From positions 4,488,914 to 4,552,913 of the forward strand of contig NC_021681.1 in NCBI RefSeq assembly GCF_000247815.1: 64,000 bases of DNA, given 5' to 3'. A program made the translations under genes and the position numbers. Positions within the stretch are counted from its first letter, which is position 1. Every line of letters begins with the position of its first letter. The stretch is from Ficedula albicollis. Taxonomy: Eukaryota > Chordata > Aves > Passeriformes > Muscicapidae. Under the pieces are notes generated by a model. It was not told the origin of the DNA. It saw nothing but the letters and a program-made list of their open reading frames with translations, and ran no database searches. This document shows positions 44,560 to 56,799 of the stretch, in pieces.

Positions 44560-44645
44560 GGGGGCACAGAGATTCGTCTAGGTTGATGGTTGGAATTGAT
44601 CTTAGAGGGCTTTCCCAACCCTGATGATTCCATGACTTGATGACT
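44560..44645 (+). mobile_element. CR1 LINE 3'-terminal remnant
   Basis: TTGATCTTAGAGGGCTTTCC followed by TGATGATTCCATGACTTGAT resembles a CR1 terminus. Confidence 0.5.
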
Positions 44646-44999
44646 CTGATTTGCTGGTGGTAAAACATCGTGGGGCAGTGCTGGGACAGGCAGGAAGAGA
44701 AATGCTGCTGGATCTCAAACACAGCCGTGTCCTTCAGGTTTGGGATGAAGCTTTGGGATGCTGTGCTGGGCTCAGGTGCTGAGGAGAGGCACTGAACCAA
44801 CAAGCAGGGTGAAAATGAAACCACTCTGCTGGGAGAACAGATGCTGCTAATAAGGCAGTAAATAAATCCATGTGCAGCGCTTTGCAGTTGGGTTGTAATT
44901 ACCTCTGCACTGCCAAAAGAGCGACGCCAGGGCTGCACATTAATGACACATTAATGGGAGCGCTCATCCGCTCTCGGCTGGCTGGCTCCCCAGAGACCC

Positions 45000-46620
45000 C
45001 GGCTTTTATTTCAGTTTTGCACATGCCAAAACCACCGTGGTCCGGTGGGACTCGCCTGGAGCCAGCACTGGGGTGGTTCCCACTGCTCCTCCTAAAAGCC
45101 CAGCTGAAAACCAGCAAGGCTGAGAGCAATTCCCAGCAAGTTAGCGTCCATCTGCAGCAGCGGGAGGACGGGAGCGGCAGACAGAGGACTGGCTGCACTC
45201 CGGGGCTGTGCCTGCACACACACACCGCGCCCCAGGCCACGTTCAGCCAGAGTGTAAGGAAAATTAATCACAAACACCAGAGGTTTATGTCCAAAACAGA
45301 GACAGGGGAGTCCTTTTTGCTTTATTCGAGTAAAGGGAGAGGCCATGGGGCATTCCCCTGGGATCTCTCAAATTTTGGAGGACGCAGCCTGCTTTTATTC
45401 TAATTTCCCGGCTGCTTTCCCTCTCTCTTTCCCCGTTGGCTGAGGTACTTGAGAGGCACAGACTTCCCAGAACGCCTGACACCTGAGATTCCCCTCTAAT
45501 GTATAACCCTCCCTTTTAATTTTTAATTCTTATAGAATTCATGGTTTTCCCCATTGCTTCTTTCATCTTCCAGATATCCAATTTTATTTATCAGCAAACC
45601 TACAGTTTGTTTGTAAAGGCAAATATCTTTTCCCATTCATCGACCAGTGGAATCCACCCCATTGTTTGTTTTATCTCGGAGTGCTAACCTTACCCACCAG
45701 CAGATCTACAGCTTGTTTGTGAAGACAAATGTGACATTCCTCTCACCTGTCAGGGGAGGACAAGTGCCTGGTCTGCCAGGGGCAGGTGATCCCTTCTGCC
45801 TCTTTCCTCTGTGCCCCACAGACATCATTTGGATCTCTGAGCAGTTCCCATGAAGGATGTTTCCCTCCACAGGATCTGCTCATGGAGAGGTGCTGGGAAG
45901 TACCAAAGACCCACCTCCTGCTTGCCAGGGTTTTCCCACCTACATCTCCATGATGTTTCCAAGGGCAGAAGGCACCGTGAAGCTGTGGTCACCCTGAGAG
46001 CCCCACCTCGAGCTCAGCTGCCCTGGCTGGGGCAGGAACAGCCCCCAACACTCTCGATGCCAAGGTTTGGGGGCCATTCCCGGGAGAGCAGGGAGAGGTG
46101 GGCAGCAGCTCAGCCCCAATGCCAGGAGTTCTGCAGCCGCCTGGGCCATGGAAGGAGATGGAGCAGGGTGGCAGTGAGCACCTGGCACCCTTTGGGACAC
46201 ACCTGTCAGCCACCACACAGCTCCTGGTGATGCCCCAGAACGGAGGAGGGCTCTGGGCTTCTCCCTGAATAGATCTATCCTGGCTGACTCCTCCCACAGG
46301 CAGTGCCCTTCAGCTGGTGGCTGTGCCAGGGCTGCCTCTGCAGCCCAGAGAGCCTCCCCAGGACCACAGAGCTGCTGTGGGGCAAGGAGGGGAGAGTCTG
46401 CCCCCATCTCTGTCCTCACTGTGACTCTCTGGAAGAGCAGACACTGCTCCTTTAGGAATCTGCTGAGAGATCCAGGCTCTCCCTTTCCTCTTCTCTTTCT
46501 GGGCTGCATCTCCACATCGTGTGGCACAAAGCCCACCTGGCAGTGAGCTGCACAGCCCAGTGTTCACCCAGCTCCCTTCCAGGCTGTCCCTGCTGGGGTG
46601 GGGCTGTGCCTCTGTTACAC
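45000..46620. other. Intergenic region, no gene seen
   Basis: Open frames exist on both strands but show no domain, no supported splice sites and no repeat I can name. Confidence 0.4.
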
Positions 46621-46624
46621 TCCC

Positions 46625-46745
46625 AGAGTGACTGGGGCTGGCAAGAACCTCCAGAGGTCATCTAGTCCAAGTCCCTGCTGGAGTCTCTGCTGTAGGCCAG
46701 CAGTGATGAAAGTCCTTTGCCTCCCTCATTGCTGAAGGACTTGAT
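46625..46745 (-). mobile_element. Possible CR1 3'-end remnant, minus orientation
   Basis: AACCTCCAGAGGTCATCTAG and TCCAAGTCCCTGCTGG look like a diverged reverse-oriented CR1 tail. Weak call. Confidence 0.4.
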
Positions 46746-47216
46746 GACAGATCTCACCAAGATCAAAGGCTGCATCCCGATCCCAGAGTTGGAAATTGCT
46801 GAGATTGAGCCCCACTGGTAGCAGTTTCTCTTGCTTGTTGGCTCACAGTTGTCCCCCAAACTCTTGTGATACTCTGCACTGAAGTCTGCCCTGACCTCCC
46901 ACGCTGCAGCAATTCCCTTCAAGCTGCTGGACAGTTTGAGATCTGGGCTTGTGACAGTTTCCTATGTCCCAGAGCAGGATGTAGGTGCTCCCTCTTGATA
47001 TTTAAGCCAAGTTTCATTGGACAGGCTCTGGAGTTCTCAGGGTGTTTCCCTGCAGTGCAAATCCATTCCAGAACCTGCAGCTTCCCCAAAGCTATCCAGG
47101 TTGTCCAGGAGGCTGGAACTCCAACCCAACATCTACTACGAACAGGCAGCACAAAACCCCTCTGTGAGCACTGCCAAGCAGTCACACCAAAGACACAGCC
47201 ATAAAAATAAAAGCTT

Positions 47217-47226
47217 TTTATTTATT
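47217..47226 (-). terminator. THAP4: Candidate THAP4 polyadenylation signals
   Basis: TTTATTTATT on the plus strand gives two overlapping AATAAA hexamers on the minus strand, about 195 nt downstream of the THAP4 stop. Confidence 0.6.
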
Positions 47227-47416
47227 TTTTTTTATATACCATTACAGAAACATCTGAGTAACATTCTCAACAGGACAGGCAGCTCTGGGGCCCAGGGATG
47301 AGCGCAGGCAGCTGGCTCCAGGGTCTGCCATGCCGTGCTCCTGAGCTGCTGCTGCTGCTCTTGGGGCATCATGTCCTGCTCCTTGCCCTTGGTGAGGAGA
47401 CCTGGCACACCCAGGG

Positions 47417-50400
47417 TCAGGGTGTCACCTTCTTGTAGGTGATGTGGAAGTGCTGAGTCATGGGCTGCGTAGTGGTTGCCATCGAGACAGTTTGTTCGAG
47501 TTTCCCATCAGAATTGAGCCTGAATTTTCTGGTGATCTAAACCAGGGGTAGGGAAAGAGAGAAGGAAATCAAGCAATCAGTGTCCACAAGCTGAATCCCT
47601 CACCTGTGCTTTCTTCCCTCTGCCATCCACATGCCTGCTGTCAATGCATCACCAAGGAGGGATATCCCCACTACAGCAGGCAAATTAAGAAGGATTTTTC
47701 TCTCCTAAAGAAAGCAGCCCTCTCCACAATACCAGCTCCAAGGCCATTATCCATGGAACAAGGCAGTTTCACAGAATCACAGAATTAACTAAGGTGGAAA
47801 AGACCTTTGAGACCATCAAGCCCAGCCTCTGACCTAATACCATCTAATTAACTAAACCATGGCACTGAGTGCCACATCCAGGCTTTTCTTAAACACCTCC
47901 ACCTCCTCCCTGGGCAGCCCATTCCAGTGCCTAATCATGCTTTCTGTGAAGAGTTTTTTCCTAATGTCCAGCCTAAACTTCCTCTGGCGCAGCTTAGGAC
48001 TGTATCCTGTTGTCCTGTCACTGGTTGTCTGGGAGAACAACCCTTACCTGGCTACAATCTCCTTTCAGGGAGTTGCAGAGTGTGATGAGGTCTCCCCTGA
48101 GTCTCCTTTTCTCCAGGCTGAACAACCCCAGCTCCCTCATCCCCCTAGGATGGATCCCATCTGGTCCCATACACCTGTGAGCATGAGTTTCTCCAGGCTG
48201 AACAACCCTTCCTCTGGCGCAGCTTAGGACTGTATCCTGTTGTCCTGTCACTGGTTGTCTGGGAGAACAACCCTTACCTGGCTACAATCTCCTTTCAGGG
48301 AGTTGCAGAGTGTGATGAGGTCTCCCCTGAGTCTCCTTTTCTCCAGGCTGAACAACCCCAGCTCCCTCATCCCCCTAGGATGGATCCCATCTGGTCCCAT
48401 ACACCTGTGAGCATGAGTGGCTCAGCAGGGCTCTAACTGCTTCCTCCTGGATTGCAGGGGGGACTGTTCTGTTCCCTGTCCTTATCTAGCCACTCTGGAG
48501 GCCAACTGTCCTGAGGATGACCTGTCTTCCTGTAGAAAAACAGAGGCAAAAGAAGGTGTTAAGTACCTCTGCCTTTTCCTCATCTTCAGTTACTATATTC
48601 CCCCTGCATCCAAAAAAAAAAGGAGGTCCTTGCCCCTCCTCATCCATGAGTGACAGAGGAAACCTTGCCATCAAATTTTGTTAAGGGGTGCTTTGACAAA
48701 ATGGTATTGAATCTGCAATGATAACACCTTTAAAAGTGATTCTTCAAGCAACCTAAACTGCTCATGACAAAGCCTGGTGCAGGAAATGGGCACTCCTGCC
48801 TCAGTGACAGCCATGCTGACTCACTTTCCACCAGGAATGCAACAATACAGTGAAGTTTTCTCAAAATGAGCAACTACAGCAGCAGCACACACATTCTTCT
48901 CACAAACCTGTGGCCTCTTTGTCTCCACAGGCAATTTAAACTGTTCTTGAAGGAGAAAAGGCTCTAAGACCTGGTTTCCTGACAATGCCTCTCATTCCAC
49001 ACCCTCCTTCACCAGCAAGGGCCTCCCAGATACTCACTAGGACCAGTCCCTGGGCCTGAGCTTCCCTTTTCCAGCCAAAGCCAGCCTTGGAGCCCTCAGC
49101 TAGGAAGATATCTGCTGGTTTTCTGTGCTTCTCCCTCTCCTCTTGCCAGTCTATCAGCCCACAGCTCAAGCAGAGACTCAAAGAGGACAGTCCCTCTTAT
49201 TTAAATGCTTGCAATTAAGAGCTCTGTTCCCTGCTGACACCCACAGTATCTAATGGCTTCACTTCTGCTACAGGAATGAGACAATGCAGCTGTTTCTGGG
49301 AAAGGGGAAATCCAACAACTGAAAACATGCACCAAAGGCAGGGGAGTTGGGACTTTCCAAAGTTTGGACACAATCTGTGTAGGCAAATAAAATTTTTGCC
49401 TTAATCTGCACAAACTTGTGCTCTCTGCTGTCTAAGGGTTAGCTTTATAGCACACAAAAACCAGGCTGTGAGAGCTTGTTCAGCCTTGCTGTCTCTCAGC
49501 TGCTGCTCAGCCACCACATCTTCAGATGTGACAGTGTCACTTCCAGAGGTGACCTCAGGATGCCACACTGACCCCAGTAGTGCCACTGTACTCACATCTG
49601 GCTGCACCCCTACCAGCTGTATCAACAAAACCCTGACTACACACCCCAAAAATGTCAAACCCCCAAAAGCAGCCAACCAAAGGTGGAGCTGACAGCAAGT
49701 GCCAGCCCTACCCTGCAGCCAGAGATGGGAAAAAGAGCCCAGAGCAAGGTCTGAATGCTCTGAAAAGCAAAAGAGCAAGATCTGCAGGTGTTCCTGAAAT
49801 AGCCTCATGAGGCCCAGTACTGACCACACCTTAAATGTGCATCCTCATATTGCAATCAATCCAGAAAACCAGCATTAATAACTAATCCCACTGCCATAAA
49901 AGAGAATTTAGCCAAGAATTTCCTACTTTTTCCCCTAAGGATCTGCTAGTGGCCACTTTGGAGACAGGGTTCTGGATTAGCTGGTCTGATCCAACCTGTC
50001 AGTTTTTATGATAATGATCCCTCTGGGTCTCATAATGTACAAAATCTCTTCTGAAGGCTCTTACAGAAAGAATAAGTCAGGATGCCAATGCAGTATTTCC
50101 AAGAACTCCTGATGGCATTCTGTAATTAAAGCATGCTAAATAACATATCCTCTCAACTAGACTCCTTCTGGGGCAAGCAATGCCATGGGAATGGCTCACT
50201 CTGTGTGCACTCACCTGCTCTACATGGGGCTTCTTGGCAAAGGAGATCCTGGCTATGGAGTGAGAAGCTATAGACAGCTCTTGTCCATTCACCTCCCCTT
50301 CCTCCACCTCCACCAGACCTAGAGAAAAGCAAGGGCATACATATTATTAGGCTACAAAGGCTACTTAAGCATGTCACAATTATTATTTTGGCCTCTCAGT

Positions 50401-52869
50401 ACTTAAAAAGGGGCTTATAAAAAAGAGGAAGAGTGACTTTTTACACATTCAGATAAGGACAGGACAAGGAAAAAGTTTTTCATCTGTAAGAGGAGAAATT
50501 CAGGTTAGATATTAGGAAGAAATTCTTTCCTGTGGGGGGTGGTGAGGCCCTGGTACAGTTGCCCAGAGCTGCCCCATCCCTGGAAGTATTCAAACTCAAG
50601 CTGGACAGGGCTTGGAATAACCTGGTCTAGTGGAAGGTGTCCCTGACCATGGCAGGAGGTGGAATGAGATGGGCTTTAAGGCTCCTTCCAACCCAAACCA
50701 TTCCATGCTCTATTAGGCTACTTAAGAGACCAGCATTCCCTGTGAAGAATGGTTTTATTTGCCCTAGCACTATTGAGAACTGCAGATCCACACAACCTCA
50801 GACATGGAATGCTGCTCACAAAAATCCAGCCAGGCTTATTCACACCATGTGGGATGAGTATCACAACAAAACTGACACTCTTCCCTTCAACACCTGTCAT
50901 TGTAGATGCAAATTTAAGCATCAACTGGGGTTTAACACTTTCACTTATAATAATTGAGATGTGGTTCTCTCTCATTCAGTCCCTGTAAGGTAAGAAGTTC
51001 CAAGGTGTTACATCCACACACTGGGAGGTTTTCCTACTTTAGGAACCACTGCATGTCCAGCACCAAAGAGCAGCGATTCTGACAGGAAAAATCAATTAAA
51101 TAAAATTCTTGAGAGGTGCAAGAACTTCCTGAAAAAGTGCTGCAACGGCCCAGCAGGGTTAGGAGCTCCTCCTTCCCCAGTGTGGGGATGAGGTGTGTAC
51201 CTGTGTTCTGGGCACTGATGAAGGCCACCTTGTTAGTGTCAGGTTTGAGGCGGATGAAGCCACATTCCCGGTGCATGGGCTTCCTGGTGTCCGGGTGGAA
51301 GGCGTTGAACCTGAGGGGAAATCACAGCACAGAAGATGATGCCTTTTGCACTCAAAAATATTTCTGGCCTGGTTACCTCTTATTTAACCACGTTAGAGCC
51401 CGCAGCACTCTTTGAAAAGACTGACAACACTTCACAGCTGAGAGATGTACACCTAAAAACTAGTTACTTTACAGAGGCACAGCTATTATTTAGAGCTAGA
51501 GTTAAATCTTTAAGTTGAAGCTTTAGATTTTCCCTGGGTCTTTCTAATAACTAGGAATTCAGATGTTTCACAGATGCTGAAGCCACACGTGTCTCAAACA
51601 CTTCTTTTTCTCAAATAAATATCTGGAATTACTGTATCATCTTTATTTAGCTTTCACACCTGGCAAAGGTTTTTTTTTCCTGTATATTTCTTGCTGTAGG
51701 AAGCAACAGAGCAGACATATTTCTCCCATCACCCTCTTCAAAAAGATAAGAAGTCCTGCTCAGACTCTTATTTATTCTTCAGGAGGCCTTAGGAACTGTA
51801 GGTTTGGTCACCCATAACATGAGTGATTATACCAAAAGAGAAACAAACTTAAATCAGGCAGATTTCAATGCCTGGAGCATTTAAGGGATACAGGGACTAT
51901 CTTTTAAGATCCACTGCTCCAGGAGCCAGGAAAGCACAGGGTATCTGTCCTCCAGGACTGCTGCCTATTTTCCTGGTGCTTCCTGAAGCTCAACAGCTCA
52001 CAGCTGTGTAACTCCTTGGCACAAAGAAAAGGAGGGGAAAAAAAAAGTAACTCAAATAAGCAAATGTTCACAAGCTGGAGAGTGAGGTGCAGTCAGAGCA
52101 AGGCTGTCAGAGCTTTGTTTCTTTTGGAAATCAGAATAAAGCAGTCACAGGCTGAGCTGGCAGCTCCATCACACTCCAGGAACACAGGGCATCTCTCACA
52201 CAGCACTTCCATCTTGTAACTCCTCTCTTCTTGGTTTTCAAAGTCACACACTTTCCAACTTGCCCCTCCCAAAGGAACACTGGAGCAGTACTGAGCAGTA
52301 ACCAACTTGTCACTTCCCTCCCTCTGGATTTCTTTTGATTTCTCTTAGAACAACCACCTGCAGTCAAAGCAAGTAGTTAAGCTACCTGCCTCCTATCCCA
52401 TATGGTTTGATAAGCACTAATTATTCTCAGATTTTCACAGTGGTGAAGACTGAGTACCACAGCTTAAAATGGACAAACCTGGCAGCCATGCCACAGCTCC
52501 TTCATTTATTCCAAGTGAGAATTTCACAAAGAATGCCAATTAATCACAAATTTTCAAGGAAAATGGAAGTCAGACCATGCAGTCACATACCACATTGCCA
52601 TTTCATTTGGTAGGTGAAAATTTGTGTACTTTGCCATTGGAAAAGAAACCCAACTAATAAATCACCCTGGAGCCATGCCTGCTGCCAACACAGAGACCCC
52701 TGGACTCACGAGAAGTTGAGCATGGGCTGCCCCACATGAGAGATGTGCACTTCCTCCAGGTACTGGAAGGGCTTCATTGTAGGGAAGGTAACATCTCCTG
52801 GTGGGTCTGAGAGCCAGGTGCCCAGCATCCAGGACAGGGGTTCCATCACAGGGTTCAGCTGGGGAGTCT
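47417..52869 (-). CDS. THAP4: THAP4, C-terminal nitrobindin-like domain exons (5' part outside the window)
   Basis: Exons, 5' to 3': 52710-52869, 51201-51310, 50215-50318, 47417-47536. Phases fit throughout and the frame ends ...HITYKKVTP stop. The 163 full codons cover the nitrobindin beta-barrel of THAP4: the [10 protein letters not shown] strand with its GxW element, [12 protein letters not shown], then the C-terminal QHFH segment. By counting back from the C-terminus, the first His matches the haem-ligating His567 I recall for human THAP4 (577 aa). The family binds ferric haem and reacts with NO and peroxynitrite. Full-length THAP4 adds an N-terminal zinc-dependent DNA-binding THAP domain. 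No THAP-domain exon was found up to 64000, so the 5' exons lie to the right, or a short isoform starts at about 61.15 kb. The first exon listed begins with two bases of a split codon. Confidence 0.92.
47772..48420 (-). mobile_element. CR1 LINE 3' end, minus orientation, with internal tandem duplication
   Basis: Reverse complement of a CR1 tail: starts TCACAGAATCACAGAATTAA, passes through CCATTCCAGTGCCTAATCA and TTTTCCTAATGTCCAGCCTA, then TTTTCTCCAGGCTGAACAAC. The part at 47978-48188 is repeated at 48208-48418 with near identity. It is in the last THAP4 intron. Confidence 0.82.
47978..48418. repeat. 230-bp tandem duplication inside CR1
   Basis: The period is 230 bp: CCTCTGGCGC occurs at 47981 and 48211, and the following about 210 bases match by eye. 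Confidence 0.9.
50450..50720 (+). mobile_element. CR1 LINE 3'-end fragment
   Basis: TTAGATATTAGGAAGAAATT, then GCTGCCCCATCCCTGGAAGT and AAGGCTCCTTCCAACCCAAA, the classic CR1 tail. It lies between THAP4 exons and is antisense to the gene. Confidence 0.82.
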
Positions 52870-53594
52870 CTGTGGAGCAAAAGAAAGAAGGAAGAAAGAA
52901 AACTCAGTGAGCTGTGCTCTGCAGGTTGCTGTGAGCTGCCTCCAGCTGGCTGGAGGTGAATACAAAACACCTCAGAAATGGCTCAACACCACAGCAATGC
53001 TTTTCTTCAGAGCAGTGCCAGCTCCAAGGTGGGAGATGGGGAACAATTAATAGAAAGTGGGTCTGTTTCCAAACAAGCTCTTAGCCATACATACAGCACT
53101 CCTGCAGGTGGTCCATTTCTGACTCCTCTCTGTAGCTCGATCTGAAAGAAAAGCCCCCTCCCACCTACATGCAGGGAAGATGACTGAAACCTCAGCATAA
53201 AGAATAATCATTAAATGATAATGAAACCTCTAATGCTCTGAGCTAATCCTTCTCAAGCACTGAGTACATACTGTTCCTGTTTGTTTCAGAGGACAAGAAA
53301 ATGAGCCCTCATTTTAAAATAAAATCAGGCTGTGTACATATTCAAGATCAAAGTTTGGCTATAATATTTTTTAAGAGGTTAACAATGGCCTGAAGTTGTA
53401 CAAAGACATAAGCAAGGATAATTCAGAAGCTGTTCTACTAAGGCTCTGGACTAAGACAAACATTTTAAAAACACTTGGGTGCCTGTAAGGTAAAGAGCAA
53501 ATGGAAGAGAAAGATACTTCCCTTTGTCACTGCAGTTATGAAAAAGCAACCAAGATCTGTTTCACAAAGTTATAACTTCTTTAAATCATTTCAC

Positions 53595-53750
53595 AGAACC
53601 ACAGAATAAGCTGAGCTGGAAGGAACCCACAAGGATCATCAAGTCCAACTCCTAGCCCTGTGCAGGACCATCCCAAAGAGTCACACCATGTGCCTGAGAG
53701 CATTGTCCAAATGCTTCCTGAACTCAGGCTTGGTGCTGTAGGAGAGTTTT
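53595..53750 (-). mobile_element. CR1-like 3'-end fragment, minus orientation
   Basis: CACAGAACCACAGAATAAGC followed by GGATCATCAAGTCCAACTCC and CATGTGCCTGAGAGCATTGT matches the CR1 subfamily seen again at 56.8 kb. Confidence 0.7.
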
Positions 53751-55640
53751 GATATTTTACTTTCAGAGATTGTGACCTGAAAAAAAAAAATACTTCAGGA
53801 AAATGGAGACAGACAATTTAGAGCCACGTGAAGAGCAGAGCAGATCCATTACTGAGGTGTAAGTAAGGAAAGCAAAACATCACCTATGGGATATTGGGAA
53901 AGATGGATTCCCACACAAATGGGGTGCCTGCTACTCTCAGTAGTCTGTTATGCAGACAAAGATGACTGAATTAAGCTTAAAGCATGTCCTCCTCCCCCTC
54001 ACGGGATAAATATCCCATACTGGCAAGGTGGGCGTTCCAGGGGGTGTTTTCACACCTAGTGAGATCAGGAATACAAAAACAAGCTGCCTGTCTGTCTGGT
54101 CTAAAAGGCACAGACTCAACTGCAGGGAGAAATGACAACTTAAAAAGAGTAAGGCTGTGGCCAAAATTTGCTTGACCAGTCTGACTTTCACTGTGCTCCT
54201 TATGAAATGTCAGGCTAGAAGACTGAGCAAGGAGGAAGGACAGTCCACACCTGAAATGCCAAAGGAGAAGGAAGAGCAGTTTTCCTGGGTAAAAGAGACC
54301 ACTTGTGGTCCTCCCACAGACAGCAGGGTTTAAAAGCCAGAAAGTGCTGCTACTTGCTTTGCTTAATCCTGAAGTATTTTGCAAGGGAAGCAACATGAGG
54401 AAACATGAGAGCTCACTAGTAAATTGGTGATAAAGGTCTACAGCACCAGGGCCACGTTCTGTAGAACATCCTGTCAGACTGTGCAGTCCCCAGCAGCTTG
54501 CCCAGGACGTGGAAGGGGTTCCCACAATCCATACAGCAGTGTCAGTGTACTGGACTGTAATTCCTTGTACTCACCTTTCCAACTCCATGAAGAGAGCACA
54601 CAGTTCTGTGGGGAAGGAGCGTACAACTCCTCCCTTCACCTGACTCACTCTCTGCTGCATTTCTTTCCAAGCTTTTTGCAGGCTCATCTCCCATGATGGA
54701 AGTGAAAAGCAAAGCTTAGGAAAAGCTGCAGGAGCCTGCAGCCTGGGCTGCTGCTGCCCTCTCCTGGGTCAGCTTCCCAGGAGCAGGACAGTTTCTGTCA
54801 CCACAGTGCTTTCATAGAGCACTTCCTTTTCTTCTCAGCAAAAGCATCAAAACAACAGATGAAAGGACTGGCTTTAGCCATTCTCACTCTTTAGGTTTGA
54901 TTATAAACCAAGAGATCACTCCCAGCAGCCCCAGCTTGATCCCACTGCCTTCCTGTGCAGTGTCCAGCCTGGCTGGAGGTGCCTGACCCTGTGAGCTGGC
55001 CTCACTTCCAAAGAGCTGGAATTCCAGCAGCTGAAAAGTGAAGATGTAACTGTACATCCTGAAGTCTCTGGAACCTGGGCAAACAACATGGCCAAGTGAC
55101 CATTATTACTTTTCTAAACTACCTAGATGGCAGCACAGCTGAAGAGTTCTTTAGTTCTCACATGGCTTGGAAGAGATGAGAACAGCAGAAGTGAATAAGG
55201 ACCAGAGACTCAGTGAAGTGCAGGTAAGTACAGACACCCTGATCTCATCCCATCAGTGCTCTTCTTACCTTCAGTGCTGCTCTCTGACAGGTGGATTAAG
55301 ACTTTTTTCCTTCCTGGCTGGAAGGATGGGCTAGGAGAGTGGAAAAGCAAGAGGGGAGGCAAACAGGAGACAGTCTGAATCCATCCCAAAAATACCAGCC
55401 ACTTGAAAAGCAATTTGCTTTTTTATGTCACAGTTGGGGCAGGTAAATGCAAGACTATTGTAGCAACAAGAAGTTCTTTGCTGAGCTGCTTTGTTTCAAA
55501 TTTCAGGTTTATAGATAGTGTCATGAGAAATTCCTCTGACACTGATGAAGGAGCCTGTACATCCCTTTTTAAAGGTCTAAACTCCTGGCACATCATTTTT
55601 ACAAAAAATCCAGTAATGTGGCTTAAAAGGTAAGTGTATG
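53751..55640 (-). other. THAP4 intron, no gene seen
   Basis: AT-richer unique sequence. No exon with matching phase or THAP zinc-finger residues was recognised. Confidence 0.4.
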
Positions 55641-55879
55641 ATGATATCAAGAATACAAATGACACCTGAGAATTTGCAGCACAAGAGACTCTGGTCACCC
55701 TTCTGCATGCTTAAAGCTCCACACCCAAAGAGGGTGACTAATGCTGATTCTCTTGCGTTCATATGCACAGTTCCTCTTTTACCTACTAGCAGGAAAGCTC
55801 TCTCTGCATCCTCTTTCTTAACAAGGACATTCCTGGACCTTCTCCTACACTTTCTGGAAGCCATTAGGGATCCAGCATC

Positions 55880-55970
55880 CCCAACACCCCATTCCTCTAC
55901 AACCATGGCAGGGGGTTGGAACAAGATGAGCTTTAAGGTCCCTTCAACCCAAACCATCCTGTGGTTCTAG
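55880..55970 (+). mobile_element. CR1 LINE 3'-terminal remnant
   Basis: CATGGCAGGGGGTTGGAACA, then TTTAAGGTCCCTTCAACCCA and ATCCTGTGGTTCTAG form a CR1 tail. Confidence 0.7.
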
Positions 55971-56799
55971 AAAATCTCACCGAAATCAGCCATGGCACTC
56001 AGGAGCTGTAACAGTCTGGGAGACAAAACCACACACCATAAGCAACCTGATCACCTTGATCTCTTTCCTTCAGGAAGCCACTCAGGCCACTGAGCACACA
56101 GGTCAGTTCCACTTCACCACCTGACCCCACTCCGTCCCTGCAAACTCACAGATACACTGCTCCTACATCTTTTTCCATTGCTGGAGAGTTTACAAGTCAA
56201 ATCCCACCCTGCATTGTAACACAGTCAGCCTGGAACTGGCTGCCCAGGCTTTGCAACAGGAGATCTGGAGTTCTCCCTGCCTTGAGACAAAGCAGAGCAG
56301 CTGGACAGCCCCCTCAGGCCATATCTACACAGCTGGTGTGGCTCTCTCCTGGCACAGAGAGCTACACTGGCACAAATTCCTACACAGCTTTACCAGTAAA
56401 GTGGCCAGCTGGTTGCTAACAAGGCAGCTAACCTATTTCCTTGAGCTGGGGAACACTTCCTGCAGAAAACTTGAGAAAAAAAAAAACAACATACAAACAA
56501 CAACAACAACAACAACAAAACCCACCAAAAAACCCCTAAACAAAATCTCTGAGTCTTCAAAGTGTGGAGTCTGCACTGCACTGGGCAATTCTTCCTTCAG
56601 CACAGTTGCTCACTGGGTTTAAATCATCATCAAGGTTCTGGTAATTAAGGAGCAGCCTCCCTCAGCATATTCTGTCCATACTTAAGTACAGAAGGTGGCT
56701 TTATACTCTGCTGCTCTACCCTGAGAGTTGCAGCCCTTCAGGCACTTTGCTGATGCTCTCCCCAGCAAACCAGCAAAACATTCCTGGCACAGATGTGCT

